64,000 bases of DNA from Rhexocercosporidium sp. MPI-PUGE-AT-0058 (Eukaryota > Ascomycota > Leotiomycetes > Helotiales): positions 682,001 through 746,000 of the forward strand of contig JAGTJL010000005.1 in assembly GCA_020746875.1 (NCBI GenBank), in the 5' to 3' direction. This document shows positions 35,486 through 46,929 of the stretch, in pieces; position 1 is the stretch's first letter; every line of letters starts with the position of its first letter. Position numbers and translations under genes: made by a program. A model generated the notes under the pieces. It ran no database searches and had not been told where the DNA came from. It saw only the letters and a program-made list of their open reading frames with translations.

Positions 35486-37362
35486 ATGGCGCCCATATCA
35501 CTTACGGACATAATTGCTGCCCTCCCATCGGAGGATTCCTGGGGACCGGCAACCTCGACGGAAACAACACTAAATGGCGTTCCTTACGCCCCATACTCGA
35601 AAGGCGACAAATTGGGTCGCATGGCAGACTGGACCACCGAGGGCAAGGATGGACGAGATGGCAGAGGTGGGAGACAGCAATACAACCGAAACTACAGAGG
35701 TCTGATCTTTTGCCTCCATATACTGCCATATATCTGCCATATACAACATGAAGGAGAATGTGCAAGGAGGGGCATGTGCTAATACGGAAAATAGATCAAC
35801 AAGTCTACGGTGCCGGTACATCCTCCTTATTCGCTGTCCAACTCGCCGAAGATGAGTCCTCTTTCTCCGTTGTCAGCAACACGCGCGACTCGACGAAGAC
35901 GAGATTTGGCCGGGGCGGGGCCTTCACGAGAGGGCGGGGTCAACGTGGTGGACGCGGCGATACAAGAGGCGGACGAGGACAATTTCAGAGAGTCGGAGGA
36001 CGAGGTGGTCAACAAGGTTACAACAACTACGATCAACGAGGAGGCCGTGGAGGTGCGCGTGGTGGACGGAGATTTGGCTGGAAGGATTACGACAAGCCGC
36101 AGCGCAACCGCGATGCGTCTGTTAACATCAAGCCTGACTGGAAGATGCTGGAGGAGATTGATTTCAACCGCCTGGCCAAGCTGAACCTGGATACGGACGA
36201 TGGAGAGGATATTGAGGGTTACGGTTTCGTTTACTACTACGATCGTTCATACGACAAGCAACCTGTCAAGTCTGCTGAGCGCAAGTTGAATGTCGTCGAT
36301 CGTGCCGCCTACAATGTCACCACTTCTTCAGATCCCGTCATCCAAGAACTTGCAGAGAAGGATGAGGCCACCATCTTCGCCACAGATAGCATTCTCTCCA
36401 TGCTTATGTGCTCCCCTCGCTCCGTCTATCCTTGGGACATCGTCATCGTCCGACAAGGCAACAAGGTCTTCCTCGACAAGAGAGACAATGCTACTCTGGA
36501 CATGGTTACAGTCAACGAGAACGCCGCTGATGCGCCAATGGATGCGTCGGAAGGAAGCAAAGATGCTATCAACCAACCGAGTGCCCTGGCAGAGGAGGCT
36601 ACATATATCAACCACAACTTCGCAAATCAAGTTATGATTGAGAATGAAAACCAGAAGGTCGAGATGGCCCACGAGAACCCCTTCTACAACCCCGCCGAGG
36701 AGACCGAGCCAGCTGCCAGCAAGGCTTACAAGTACAGACGATTCGACCTGTCGCTCAACGATGAGGACCCAGTTCACTTGATTGTCCGAACAGAAATCGA
36801 TGCCGTCCAAAAGAACGCTATCAGCGGAGAAGATCAATTCCTTACAGTCAAGGCTTTGAACGAGTTCGATCACAAGGCGCAAGGAAGCGGTGGAGCTTTG
36901 GACTGGAGAACAAAGTTGGTCGGTCAACGCGGTGCAGTTGTAGCTACGGAAATGAAGAACAACAGCTGCAAGCTTGCTAGATGGACTGTTCAAAGTATCA
37001 TGGCTAAGGCCGATGTCATGAAGCTCGGGTAAGCTCCTTTCGCCTTATGGAAGAGTAAAAGGCTAATATCAAACAGATTCGTTTCTCGTGCCAACCCCAA
37101 GACCAACGACAAGCATGTTATTCTCGGCGTTGTAGGCTGGAAACCTCGCGACTTCGCTCAACAAATGAACTTGAGCCTGTCCAATGGTTGGGGTATCGTC
37201 CGCACGATCGCCGACATGTGTCTCCAGCGCGAGGAGGGCAAGTACGTCCTTGTCAAGGATCCCAACAAGCAAATTCTGCGCTTGTATGAGGTCCCAGCCG
37301 GCAGTTTTGAGGATGATGGTGAGGGCGAGATGATTGAGGAGGTTGAGGAGACTGAGGAATAG
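35486..37362 (+). CDS. eif3d: Eukaryotic translation initiation factor 3 subunit D
   Basis: Exons 35486-35699, 35795-37028 and 37077-37362 join in phase across introns of 95 and 48 bp, giving 577 residues. The first donor is GTCTGA, a weak consensus, but the junction restores [16 protein letters not shown] in frame. Hallmarks of eIF3d are present: [58 protein letters not shown] and the C-terminal [20 protein letters not shown]. Between about residues 100 and 165 there is an RGG-rich segment ([14 protein letters not shown] and repeats), expected to be disordered and RNA-binding. eIF3d is the cap-binding, mRNA-entry-side subunit of eIF3 in the cytoplasm. The tail is acidic. Confidence 0.97.
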
Positions 37363-37968
37363 ATTTGTATTGATTGATTGGTTGGTTGGGTGACGAATGA
37401 ATGGAAAAGCAATCTTTTTCCTAGAGGCTTTCTCGGGTTGACTCCTGAACAGGTAATCCCCGGGACATGGAGTTGTGATTCATGATTTACTTAGATGGCA
37501 ATCAAAGTACTTCCTCCCTATCCATCGCGTTTGCCTCTCTTGTCTTCTGTACTGTTTATGTCTCGACTGATTTAGATCCTCCGTCTTATATTCACTATTC
37601 AGTCCACACAAAACAGCACCGAATCGACGACCAACGAAAAGGACCACTGACAGACAACCAACACCAACAATCCCCCCTCATTCGTCAGCTCGACCCCTCC
37701 ATCACGATGAGGCTGCGTCTTGGCACCACTGTCCAACAACCTCAAGCGAGAATTCCTGCAGGGAGCCGCGCAAGCTTCCCACCCCTCCTCAAGGCTCCAA
37801 CATTTCAATTCCCTTCTCTTTATCTCACTATGCCAAACCCCAGACCACATCTAATCCATCAAGGCAAGGCCTCCAAGTCAAATGGCCAAAAGCCCGTCCC
37901 AATTCCCCAAACCTTCCTCAACGCCTTCCTCTCCTTCTCGCGCCCGGCCCCAAACACCCCCAACAACC
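37363..37968. promoter_or_regulatory. Intergenic, 5' region of the prenylcysteine oxidase gene
   Basis: Contains the eIF3d 3' flank and the PCYOX 5' flank. An in-frame upstream ATG at 37882 would add 29 residues to the oxidase. Confidence 0.5.
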
Positions 37969-40053
37969 ATGCCCCTCCTCTCCCCCTCCCGCGCCGAACT
38001 CACCCCCCTCCTCCCCAATCACGCACAGCCTCGTCCCGAAGCTACCACGTGGTGGGGTAGGAATTGGAGACCCATTCGCTTCTTTTGCGTTATTGCTTTT
38101 CTGCTTTGGTTTGTTGTGCCGTGGATTTGGGCGGCTGTTTTGTGGGCTTTGAATAGTAGTGGCTTTGATGGAGGAGGAGGAGGGCTATGGCCGCCTGGAA
38201 AGGGACATGGTGGAGAGGGGAATGGGGTCAGGAGCGTGGGGATTGTTGGTGAGGTTATTTTTCGTTTACATCTTATTTAATTTGGTGAGGATTTGTGGAT
38301 GTGGAGGATGGAGAATGGAGGATGGAGAAGAAAAGCATATGATATGGAGATCATTAGCCCTTCGATATCGAACTTCGATATCGAAGTAAAACAAGACAGA
38401 ATTCCTTATATCGAGACAAGAGAAAAGTAGCTAACCCGCACACCCCACCAAGGCGCCGGACCAGCAGGCATATCCGCTGCCCTCGCATTTGCCAAACAAA
38501 ATGACCTCCACGGGAACCCCAAATACAGCATCACGATCCTCGAGCAAAAGTCCACAATAGGCGGACGTATGGTCTTCGACCTAAATCTCGACTCTCTCTC
38601 CTTCCACGGGATTGAAATCGAGGATGTGGCTAGTGCTGAGCTTTTCTCTAAGGGATCTGTTGTACGGGAGCGTGCTGAGGAGGTATTTGGAGTTGGAGTT
38701 GGTGCTAGGTTTGAAAAGGGGAATGGGGAAGGGAGAGGGGAGGTGGGCTTCTTTGATGGGAAAGAGATGTATGCTCAAGTTACGAGGCCTGGCTCTGACA
38801 TGGGGTGGGGAGAATGGTTCGCGCTCGTCTTCAGATACGGAGGGAGCGTGTGGCGAGCTAGGCATCTTGCTGATGGGACGGAGAAGATGGTAGCTGAGAT
38901 GTTGAAGGCTGGATCGCTTCAACATCAGAATCGGAATGGGAGAATGCATCTCAAACAGCCGGAAAGTACATTGCGCGGGATCGTCGCCGCGGCTGGGTTG
39001 GGATCGGTTGTGGGAGGTGGTGCTCAAGATCGCGTAGAGAAGAATGGGATCAGTGATGCTTATAGGAAGGACATCCTTGCGCCGCAGGTTAGGAGACAGC
39101 TTGGGCAGGATGTTGAGGAGTTGAGCGAGTTTGCGATGAGGGGAGCTTTGGAAAGGGAGTATCGGGGTGTGAGTCGTTCATCTACTATGGGTAGCTTTAA
39201 AAGCATGATGCAGAAGATTGTTGAGAGAAGTAAGGCGGAGTTGCAGTTGAAGTCTCGTGTGGTGGATGCGAGGAGAGGGATTGGTGGTCTGCGAGGGAGG
39301 GAGGGATGGTTGCTTGATGTTAGGAAGGGCAATGGGGAGATGGATGTGCAGTTCTTTGATCAGGTTATTGTTGCTGCCCCGTGTAATTTCGGTACGTTCT
39401 TGTCCGATGATACTTCTCGAGTCGATGATGGGGAGCAAAGAGAGGTGTTCTACAGAGGAGTCTACGTCACATTTGTTCTCTCCACTGGGATGCTTGACGA
39501 GAGGTATTTCGGGAACGCAAAACCGCTGCCGGATGAGATTTTAATCAGTGGGAAGACGGAGGGGAGATTGAATCAGAAGGAGAAAGATATTTTGGGACTT
39601 CGTGAGATTGCTCATGTTAGAAGGGTTTATGGTCCAGATATTCTCGCTTTGGAGCAGGAGGGAGATGTTGAGGCCAATGCTGTCCATCATCTCTACCGCA
39701 TCTTGTCAGATCACGCACTAGACGACAGACGTGGAAATGAGATCTTGAAGAAGATGTTTGGGAATAATGGAAGAAGCGTGGTTGCTGTGAAGAGTACGGA
39801 GGTTAGAGATGCGTATCCCTTGTTGTGGCCTAGGAGGGAAGGGGAACTTGGGAGGTTTAAAGTGCGAGAGGGGCTTTGGTGGACGGGTGTAAACGAGGAG
39901 GTTGGGAGCGGGGTTGAGTTGGCTTGGGTTGTTAGTGAGGTTGTTGCTGGGCTTGTGGGGGATGAGAATTTGGACAGTGGGAGGGAGGAGCCGGGTGATG
40001 GGTGGCACAGAAGGGAGGGAGGTGAATGGGATAGGGGGACTGGGAGGTTTTGA
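37969..40053 (+). CDS. Prenylcysteine oxidase/lyase-like FAD protein
   Basis: Exons 37969-38248 and 38453-40053 join in phase 1 over a 204-bp intron (GTGAGG, GCTAACCC branch, CCAAG), giving 626 residues; an in-frame ATG at 37882 would give 655. Residues about 30-62 contain a hydrophobic helix (FFCVIAFLLWFVVPWIWAAV), probably a signal anchor. The junction restores the dinucleotide-binding motif VGIVGAGPAGISAALAF, followed by LEQKSTIGGRM, typical of an FAD Rossmann fold. The rest matches the prenylcysteine lyase domain (SFHGIEIEDV, YRGVYVTFV, VKSTEVRDAYPLLWPR). The family oxidatively cleaves prenylcysteines released from degraded prenylated proteins, in a vacuolar or lysosomal compartment. Gly/Glu-rich low-complexity stretches near 210 and at the C-terminus look fungal-specific. 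Confidence 0.9.
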
Positions 40054-41600
40054 GGAACACTAGAGGCATTGGAACAGAAGATTGATGGATGAGTATGCCA
40101 ATGAGGCGGTCTGATTCCAGGAGTGAAGTGGATCTAAAGTCTCTCCGACTGGGTGCAAATTCAAGGAGTAGTTCAATCACCGGTTATGTTTTCTGGAGTT
40201 TTAGGTGCAGAAACGAATTCTCTTTCTATCTTAAGCTTTCTAGCTTCTTCATATCGATCTTTAATGTCTTGAATTCTGCTGATTACCTTCCCAAGTCCTC
40301 GTATCGAATATTCTCTCGTTCTCCAGCTTAAATATTACAAGTATCATCCTCTAGATGAACAAACTCTAATGACTTTGTTTTGATACCTACTTCTACAGCC
40401 TCGCTGACTATCAAGGAAAATTACTCCCGGGATTCAAGTCCTTCTCCTCTTTATCGCACTTGACAATGTGTCCAGGCAAGTCAGCCTCGGATAGATTTCG
40501 TCGTCTCGGTATCCTTCTCACCTCACAACCAGGCGTCTATACTGGTCTGTTTTCAGTAATCTCTTCTATTCCCTTCACACATATAGGCTACTCAAAGGAA
40601 TTGAGGAGGATCCGAGCGGAGAATGACTTACACAGCACTAATAACACTCTTCTTCTCATTATCATGTCTCGTCGCCTCCTCATCCCCAAGCACCCTCCCT
40701 TCAACGCCATCAATGCCTACGGCATCAACACAAACGTCACCAGCGCCCCCACACCCGTCAACTCCACCAGTATCAAAATCATCCTCGCCAAATCCCAATT
40801 GTCAATGTAAACCCGGCCACATGCGGGATTTCATACCAAACAACAAAACACCTCGCGAAGGGAATAGAGAGGAGTAGCCATGCGGGTAGAGTAATGAGCT
40901 TGGCTTGTGGCTGCGAGAGGTGATTTATGGGCTGCAGGCGGGAGAGTTAGATTATGCAGAGGGAGGAGAGGGAGGAGAGTATGAAGTAGTAGAAGGAGAG
41001 GCGGGTTCTGAAGAGGAAGGGAGCGATGCCCCATAGTATTGAAAAGATAGAGCATGTAGCTGAGAAGAGGGCCATTTCGAAATTGCATTGCTAAGTTGGT
41101 GCTAGAGGGGAGGACTTGATTGTGTTTTATGGTTCACTTAGTAGTTGTTTCGCCTGTTTCTGATCTAATATATGTGGCATGGCGGTTTCCTATCACTGAA
41201 TAGTTCCTTGAATTTATTCTAGATTTGAGCTAATGCTATAATTTTCCTGATCTCTTGAGAGAGAGAGAAGTATTATTGAAGGGACGTATAAGGTGGTATG
41301 GATATGCAAGTGATTGAGCGCCTCACGTGCTGACCTGGACTGGTTGATCACTCCACTTCATCGTTGTCCCCACAAAAGTCCTCAGTAACAGGCGAGGATG
41401 AGATAGGTACGTGCTGGGGATAATATGGTCAAATTTTAGACTAATCGAGAATTAATTACTGCCCGTTGAGCCATTCATGTTCGAATACGAAACCACATAA
41501 ATGCTTAATGCTGCTAGGATCCGGAAAACAAGGACTTTGATGTAAACAAAGCCTATGAATATCATTATGTCGTCATTCATTCCAGATACTACCGTTCCCT
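40054..41600. other. Intergenic, convergent 3' ends
   Basis: Two weak candidates occur. A signal-peptide-like ORF starts at 40623 (MTYTALITLFFSLSCLVASS), continues as Pro/Ser/Thr-rich sequence, then changes to an unconvincing frame. A minus-strand hydrophobic ORF starts near 41080. Neither has a recognisable domain, so neither is called. A GA repeat lies at 41257-41270. Confidence 0.45.
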
Positions 41601-42653
41601 TCATCTGTCATCACTTTCCTCCTCTTCCAGAAGGCTGGCATCAACCTTCAAGTCCCCAACTCCCACATCGACATTAACACAGGCAGTCTCCTCTGGAGCT
41701 GAACTCAACTGCAGAGACTGCACAGGCAGCGTTCTCATTTCCAGCTCCGCCACATCTGTCAACTTGTTCTCCCATTCCTCATCATGCGGAATCATAGCCC
41801 TCCACTCCTCCCGTGTCAACTCATCAAACTTCGTCGTTCGAGGCTGACTTCCCATAATTATACCCGGGGAGAATACAGCGGGATCGCTCTTCCTCCAGGG
41901 ACTGCTCAGGAACCCATTTGCAAACGGCGTATCAACCACAACCTCTACACTTGCAACAAACGGTCCAGAAGCTTCAACCAGTACAGCGACATTCAATCGG
42001 TCCGGGATACCTTCCTTGGTGCGCTTGTTCTCGCGCATGTCCCAGTACACGATATCCCAATCCGTGCCCATTTTACTGCTCCAGAAATTGCCAATCGTCT
42101 CAAATCGATACAGTTTCTCATACTCCGTCTCTCTTTCCCCCTTAATTCCAGGTCCAACCGTCACAGGACCAGCAGGAACTTGCAAAGTGAGTTCTCCACC
42201 CACAGTATTTTTCCTTCCCTCCACTGTCGGCAGACCAAAGATCTTCCTCGGCGCGAATTTAATCACAGCCGGACTAGCATCTGACAGAGAGGCAGAGGAA
42301 TGTTTAGAAAGCGTGATTTTGACATTGGCATTCTTGAAGCGGAAGCCATGCTCGCCGCTTCGGAGAGAGAAGGAAAATATCACGAGGGTTGAGGGTCGGT
42401 TGTGGAAGGTCCCATGTGACACGTTTGTGACCATGCCGATGACGCCAGCGCTGGACAGAAATGGCGCGATGTCTTGGTGGTAGACTTTGAGCATGCGGTT
42501 GGAGGGTTCGACGTAGGAGTATGGTACGGCTCCCGATTTGTATTGGGTTGTTGGGTCTTCTTGGTCGAGGCCGAGGCTGTTGGTGGCTTCGAAGGTTGCC
42601 TCGCTCCTGTAGGATGCTAGGATGGACTCTATGTCCATGGATGCTTCGGCCAT
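41601..42653 (-). CDS. Uncharacterised fungal protein, 350 residues
   Basis: Single uninterrupted frame from ATG 42653 (MAEASMDIESI). There is no signal peptide or membrane segment. The middle region alternates hydrophobic and polar residues with many Val/Thr/Gly (TVGGELTLQVPAGPVTVGPG, VAVLVEASGPFVASVEVVVD), which suggests a beta-sandwich fold. TDWDIVYWDMRENKRTKEGI looks like a conserved signature. The C-terminus is acidic. I do not recognise the family. Codon use and length support a real gene. It probably belongs to the ascomycete-restricted hypotheticals. Confidence 0.7.
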   Translation of the reverse strand: MAEASMDIESILASYRSEATFEATNSLGLDQEDPTTQYKSGAVPYSYVEPSNRMLKVYHQDIAPFLSSAGVIGMVTNVSHGTFHNRPSTLVIFSFSLRSGEHGFRFKNANVKITLSKHSSASLSDASPAVIKFAPRKIFGLPTVEGRKNTVGGELTLQVPAGPVTVGPGIKGERETEYEKLYRFETIGNFWSSKMGTDWDIVYWDMRENKRTKEGIPDRLNVAVLVEASGPFVASVEVVVDTPFANGFLSSPWRKSDPAVFSPGIIMGSQPRTTKFDELTREEWRAMIPHDEEWENKLTDVAELEMRTLPVQSLQLSSAPEETACVNVDVGVGDLKVDASLLEEEESDDR

Positions 42654-43264
42654 AGTTGACGGCTTTGAAGGTTGTCAGTTATATGAGCAGTATGGTTCTA
42701 GTTGCAAAGGGTTTGATTATTAGGGAAGAGGGGTGAGGTTGAGACGTCTGGGAGGTTTTGTAGATCATGACGCAGGCAGCATGCGAGGCTGAGTCGATCT
42801 CCCGCATGAAGATTTTCGGTGTCCTCATTGGGCTGCATTGCAGCCTGCAAAATTAGGAGTTGTGATACAATAGTGCACAAATCTCGACCAAATAATCTTC
42901 TTGTTTCCAAAACTGCGTAAAAGTGCTAATATTGTGGCTGCTTGAGTGTCACACTAGCCAAGCTGGCGATGGTAGCTGGGTGGCAAGAAAGGGATTTTCT
43001 GAGGCGGCAGCCTTTCTAGATACAACCACCACAGAGTGTGAGGGGAGAAAAGAGTATGGAAAACTAGGGTGTGGAGAGGGTATCCGAATTTTGAAATATT
43101 GATGTCCTTGTTACATGCCCCAACTTCTGCGCATACAAGAAAGCCTTGGTTACATACAAATGAAGTTTCTTTGTATGATATTTTCCAATTTTTTTATTAT
43201 TTTTTTTTATAAAAAAAATGAGCTTGTTCATCATTACTTCTCAGTAGGTCTGTCTAAGAAAGAC
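42654..43264. other. Intergenic with AT-rich hairpin
   Basis: The 5' flank of the minus-strand gene. An AT-rich run at about 43188-43219 (T-tracts followed by an A-tract) could fold as a hairpin. No ORF is supported. Confidence 0.5.
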
Positions 43265-43755
43265 ACAGGAACTCTGCGAAACCAGTCGACCTTGAGATCG
43301 AAAACATCCAGCGTCTAATAACCTCCTACCACATCGTGATACTGCCTTCCCTCAATACAGTCCTCAAAATCCATATCAGCATACAATATGTCTTCTTCCT
43401 TCTGCAGGAAGTCCTTGGTCTGCATCTTCCCCTGTTCGCGTCAATCGTATATCCTGGTAATAAGGCTCCTGTTGGGTCCAAGAATATAGTCGCTGCTGCT
43501 GGTGATTCTTCGAGCATCTTACGGATATGTTTTTTTATCTGATGATCCATCGGATACCATGTCCACTGCTCTCTTATCGAAGCGGCCTGAGCAGAGTATA
43601 CCGAAGCACTTTACTTCGAAGCAGTGAGCAGCAGCTCTCGTTCGGTTTGCTGCAATGTTGTGCAGGGTCAAATCATGGTATATTAGCATGTTATTTTCGG
43701 AAAATTTTGTTGACTCTCCCAGGTGCGCTGCGAAAGTAACAATAGAAATTAACAA
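43265..43755 (-). pseudogene. Nitrilase (carbon-nitrogen hydrolase) C-terminal remnant
   Basis: The minus strand carries ordered pieces of a fungal nitrilase in shifting frames. First comes TRAAAHCFEVKCFGILCSGR, the position of 'TRAxAxExxCFVLCSSG'. A frame change at a 7-A run is followed by KMLEESPAAATIFLDPTGAL and LPGYTID. A second shift leads to LQKEEDILYADMDFEDCIEG and RQYHDVVGGY, then an in-frame TAG, then TLDVFDLKVD. In intact nitrilases the E.ILYADxD and H.xVGGY blocks close the C-terminal domain. The N-terminal two thirds, including the catalytic Glu and Lys, is absent upstream. Two frameshifts, one stop and the truncation make it non-functional. The TAG could come from CAG by one C-to-T change. 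Confidence 0.75.
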
Positions 43756-44766
43756 GGGGCCAGCTAAATCGCCCTGCGGGAATAGCTAAATCGACATTGC
43801 CCGCCTCTTCATGCTGAAAACGAGGCGTGCATTAATAAATCTCGCTTACCTATACTAATTAGGAGGGAATTGAAGGAACGCTTATTCATAAGCTTTATCA
43901 AAGGATCTAGATTGCATAACTTTAAGGAGCGGGCATTAACTTATATATAGAATTTTGCAAGTAGTCTTATATGAATGAAATGTACTTTGAAGAGCCCATT
44001 ACTTTGCTTTACTACTGTAACAATTGGAAACAGGATGACAAAAATTTCAAATACGCTCGGTTGTGGGCCAATCACTCAATGTCAATATTGATGACCCACT
44101 TTCTCCACAACTATTCTTCTTTGCAGCACAATAGCTTCCGCAACAAGGTGAAGTTGTTGCAGCCATGCACAAGGAGAGATAGTTTTTGGCGGTAGCCTGG
44201 CTCTGCTCGAGGGTTGACGCCTAACTTTTCCAGGTGAGCACTTTTTCGAGTTAGGTTAAGAGCTTAATTTCTCGAGCTGCACAACGTTAATGGCAATTCC
44301 TCGTTGACATCAATCAAATTACTCTGGAGATACTCAGTGGCATACATCCTCGATCTGAGTCGTCTTTAAGCTCTTCTTCAACTCCTAGTTGTCCTGCACC
44401 TATACAGTACATTGCTTCTTTGAGCGACGGAATTGATCCTCTTGAAAACAGACTCCTGATAAAGAAGATCATCATAGTTTAAAACTATCTGGTGCAGTAC
44501 CTCTCTTCCCGTCTGCAACGTTCTTGTACTAACAAAATTCTAGAGCTCACAGGCATTTCTCATTATTCTCTTGAAAGCGAACATCTCTCGGACGTCAACG
44601 AACGTTAACGACCACCACAGCCTCTCTCAAGCGCAGTCAGGTCTGGCACTTCTTGTATGATCAATACATTGTGTATCTCAAAGAACAACTCAGCTAATAA
44701 GTGCCTAGTGCTATACCTCAATCCATCCTATCGTACCTATAGAGAGCCAACCACAAGCAGATCACA
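43756..44766. other. Intergenic, promoter of the J-domain gene
   Basis: No further nitrilase sequence is recognised upstream of the remnant. An AT-rich patch lies at 43840-43970. No gene is supported. Confidence 0.5.
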
Positions 44767-46137
44767 ATGGGATTCATCGACCACTATCAAATATTGCGGC
44801 TAGCACTGTCTGCCTCTGACACCGAGATCAAGCAGTCATACAAGAAGTTGTCAATTGCCTTCCATCCGGACAAGAACAAGTCCCCAGAGGCCACTGCAAC
44901 TTTTCAGTTGATTGCCGAGTCTTACTCGATTTTGAAAGACAAGGACAAGCGTGCCGCCTACGATGCCGTTCGCAAGGAAATTATGGGCAACAAGCAATGG
45001 ACATTCCCTGATGAAACTGATTCTGACGGAGAACCTTTCAAGGACGCTGCTGATATCCCATTGACTGATGATCCCAAGAGATCAAGATCACAACATGGAG
45101 GGAGCAGCAATGAGTCATTTGCGTCATCTGCAGTTCGTCCTGATGGAGTTCCTCGTCCAGTCCACCGTCGCAGACCCAGACCTGAGCTTCGAGTTGGCCT
45201 TTACACAATATTTGAAAGTCAAGGCGATGCTTACTCGCAAGATCCCCGCAATTCAGATCCAAGAATGCTAAAACACCCTTCAAATGGCCGCAGACTATTC
45301 AAACCCATGTCGTTTGTTCCTACCCAAGCTGCTTGGAATCCACGAATGTTCCGTATGCCTGCTCAAACTTTTCGTTCATGGAGAGCCACGGAGTTGAAGG
45401 CTCGAGACCGCCGAGTTGCCAAGTGGACCCGTTGGGCTGATGAAATCCTTGCTCAAGTCGAACTTCTGCGGAGATCTGCTATGCGCCAGCAAATTAGCAT
45501 CACTCGCTTAGATGAGGACGAGGAACGTCTCATTGATGCTTTCAGACTCCAAAAAGCAAAGAGTGGCACGGTTTTTGGAGATGAGGAGGAGTTCCGTCAG
45601 GCTTTGCATGCTGATGGATCATTTCAGACCTTGATTGCGGAGAAGGTTGAGGCCAGCAAAAAAATGAATGGATTAAAAACTTCAATTCGGATGTTCATGG
45701 ACGATCTTCAAGACCACCAGGATGACTACGAAGAGGCCGAGCACAAGGCTATGATTGCTGTTGCCAACAAAGCCTTAATTGCGCTTGAGAAAAACGAATT
45801 CATCTCCGACAAAGACCCCAAGGATGTTGAGAAAAGCAAGCACCAGTGGACCAAACTCAAAAATATCGGCTACACGAATTACCAAAAGTATCGCCAACCA
45901 GCCGACATTCAAAGAATTTGCAAGGTCGCCTGGTCTCATCGTCTGGAACTTGTGGAGGATAAAGCAAATAAAATGCGTGTCTGCAGAAGATGCAACAGGG
46001 ACATGCTTTACAACACATACAAGTGTGGCCACTGCTTGACTTTGATGTGTTCTACATGCAATGACAAGGTTCGACACCTTCAAAGATACCACGCTTGGCT
46101 CGAGGAGGGAAGATCTGACAGATTGTTTGGCATTTGA
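44767..46137 (+). CDS. J-domain (DnaJ/Hsp40) protein with C-terminal Cys cluster
   Basis: Single exon, 456 residues. The N-terminal J domain (HYQILRLALSASDTEIKQSY, HPDKNKSPEATATF) has the essential HPD tripeptide, so it should stimulate an Hsp70 ATPase. The region from about 200 to 350 is Arg/Glu/Lys-rich and likely coiled coil. The C-terminus has three CxxC pairs (VCRRCNRD, KCGHC, MCSTC) plus RYHAW, a zinc-ribbon-like arrangement. There is no G/F region or type I zinc finger, so it is a class C (type III) J protein. The specific Hsp70 partner is unknown. The ATG context is good (ACAATGGG). Confidence 0.88.
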   Translation: MGFIDHYQILRLALSASDTEIKQSYKKLSIAFHPDKNKSPEATATFQLIAESYSILKDKDKRAAYDAVRKEIMGNKQWTFPDETDSDGEPFKDAADIPLTDDPKRSRSQHGGSSNESFASSAVRPDGVPRPVHRRRPRPELRVGLYTIFESQGDAYSQDPRNSDPRMLKHPSNGRRLFKPMSFVPTQAAWNPRMFRMPAQTFRSWRATELKARDRRVAKWTRWADEILAQVELLRRSAMRQQISITRLDEDEERLIDAFRLQKAKSGTVFGDEEEFRQALHADGSFQTLIAEKVEASKKMNGLKTSIRMFMDDLQDHQDDYEEAEHKAMIAVANKALIALEKNEFISDKDPKDVEKSKHQWTKLKNIGYTNYQKYRQPADIQRICKVAWSHRLELVEDKANKMRVCRRCNRDMLYNTYKCGHCLTLMCSTCNDKVRHLQRYHAWLEEGRSDRLFGI

Positions 46138-46929
46138 TAACGGGTGGACTGCATTTGAAGCTTGGTGTGATATGGTGGGCATCATGAAAAAAAATCCATG
46201 GAGTGTCGCAATGGTGTGCATGTCTGTTTCGATTCGTGGGGTAAAGCAGTCCAGAAGTGGTGCTGGCTACGAGAGGTCACTTGGTCTTTGAAGCATGACT
46301 CTGAAAGACAGAGAGGACGACTTGTTTTCTTGTCACCAGTCCACTTTGCAAGCAGAGATAACATTCTGCAGTCAGGTACAAATATCAATAGAGAAATACA
46401 AAAATGCTTCTGCAACGAAATAATCTTGCCGCCAGCTTCCTCTCCTTTCTCTCTGGAAAGTTCATTCACTTCAAGATTAGCACAGGAGTAAAACCTAGTG
46501 AGTATAGTCTTTGATGAGGAGATGAACTGCAAGAGGGCTGTGATTGTACTGCAACATCTTTGAAGTGTGCTAAAGTTGGTAATTGGAAGATCATCAGTTA
46601 CAGTAAGCAAAGCTAGGAGGTTGTTTTCTAATGTGAGGCTGGCAATATTAACGTAGGTATCAAGTCCATTTACGAATCTAAGAAAGTAGATCAGACTCCT
46701 ATTTATCAGAGGTATCTATGATCTCCGTGGACTTAGATTCCTAAAAGCGGAGGAAATGTACCAAGTAGCTAGATAGGTAATTGAGCGTACCGTATGGTAA
46801 CACGTGATCTCGCAACCGATGACGCTGAGGCGCGGCGCTGCCACCTCATGCACGCGCTCCATCCTCGTCGATGAAACCCCCCACAACATTAGCTCACATC
46901 GCTGTGGAACCGAAATCACAAATAACATC
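46138..46929. promoter_or_regulatory. Intergenic, promoter of the F-box gene
   Basis: Nothing coding is recognised. An in-frame upstream start at 46804 precedes the preferred F-box ATG. Confidence 0.5.

Noticed and set aside
36328..36993. Minus-strand ORF of 221 codons.
   Set aside because: It is wholly antisense to the conserved eIF3d core.
40623..40877. Small secreted protein candidate with a signal-peptide-like start.
   Set aside because: The rest is Pro/Ser/Thr low complexity, the frame has no conserved Cys pattern, and no splice option gives a convincing product.
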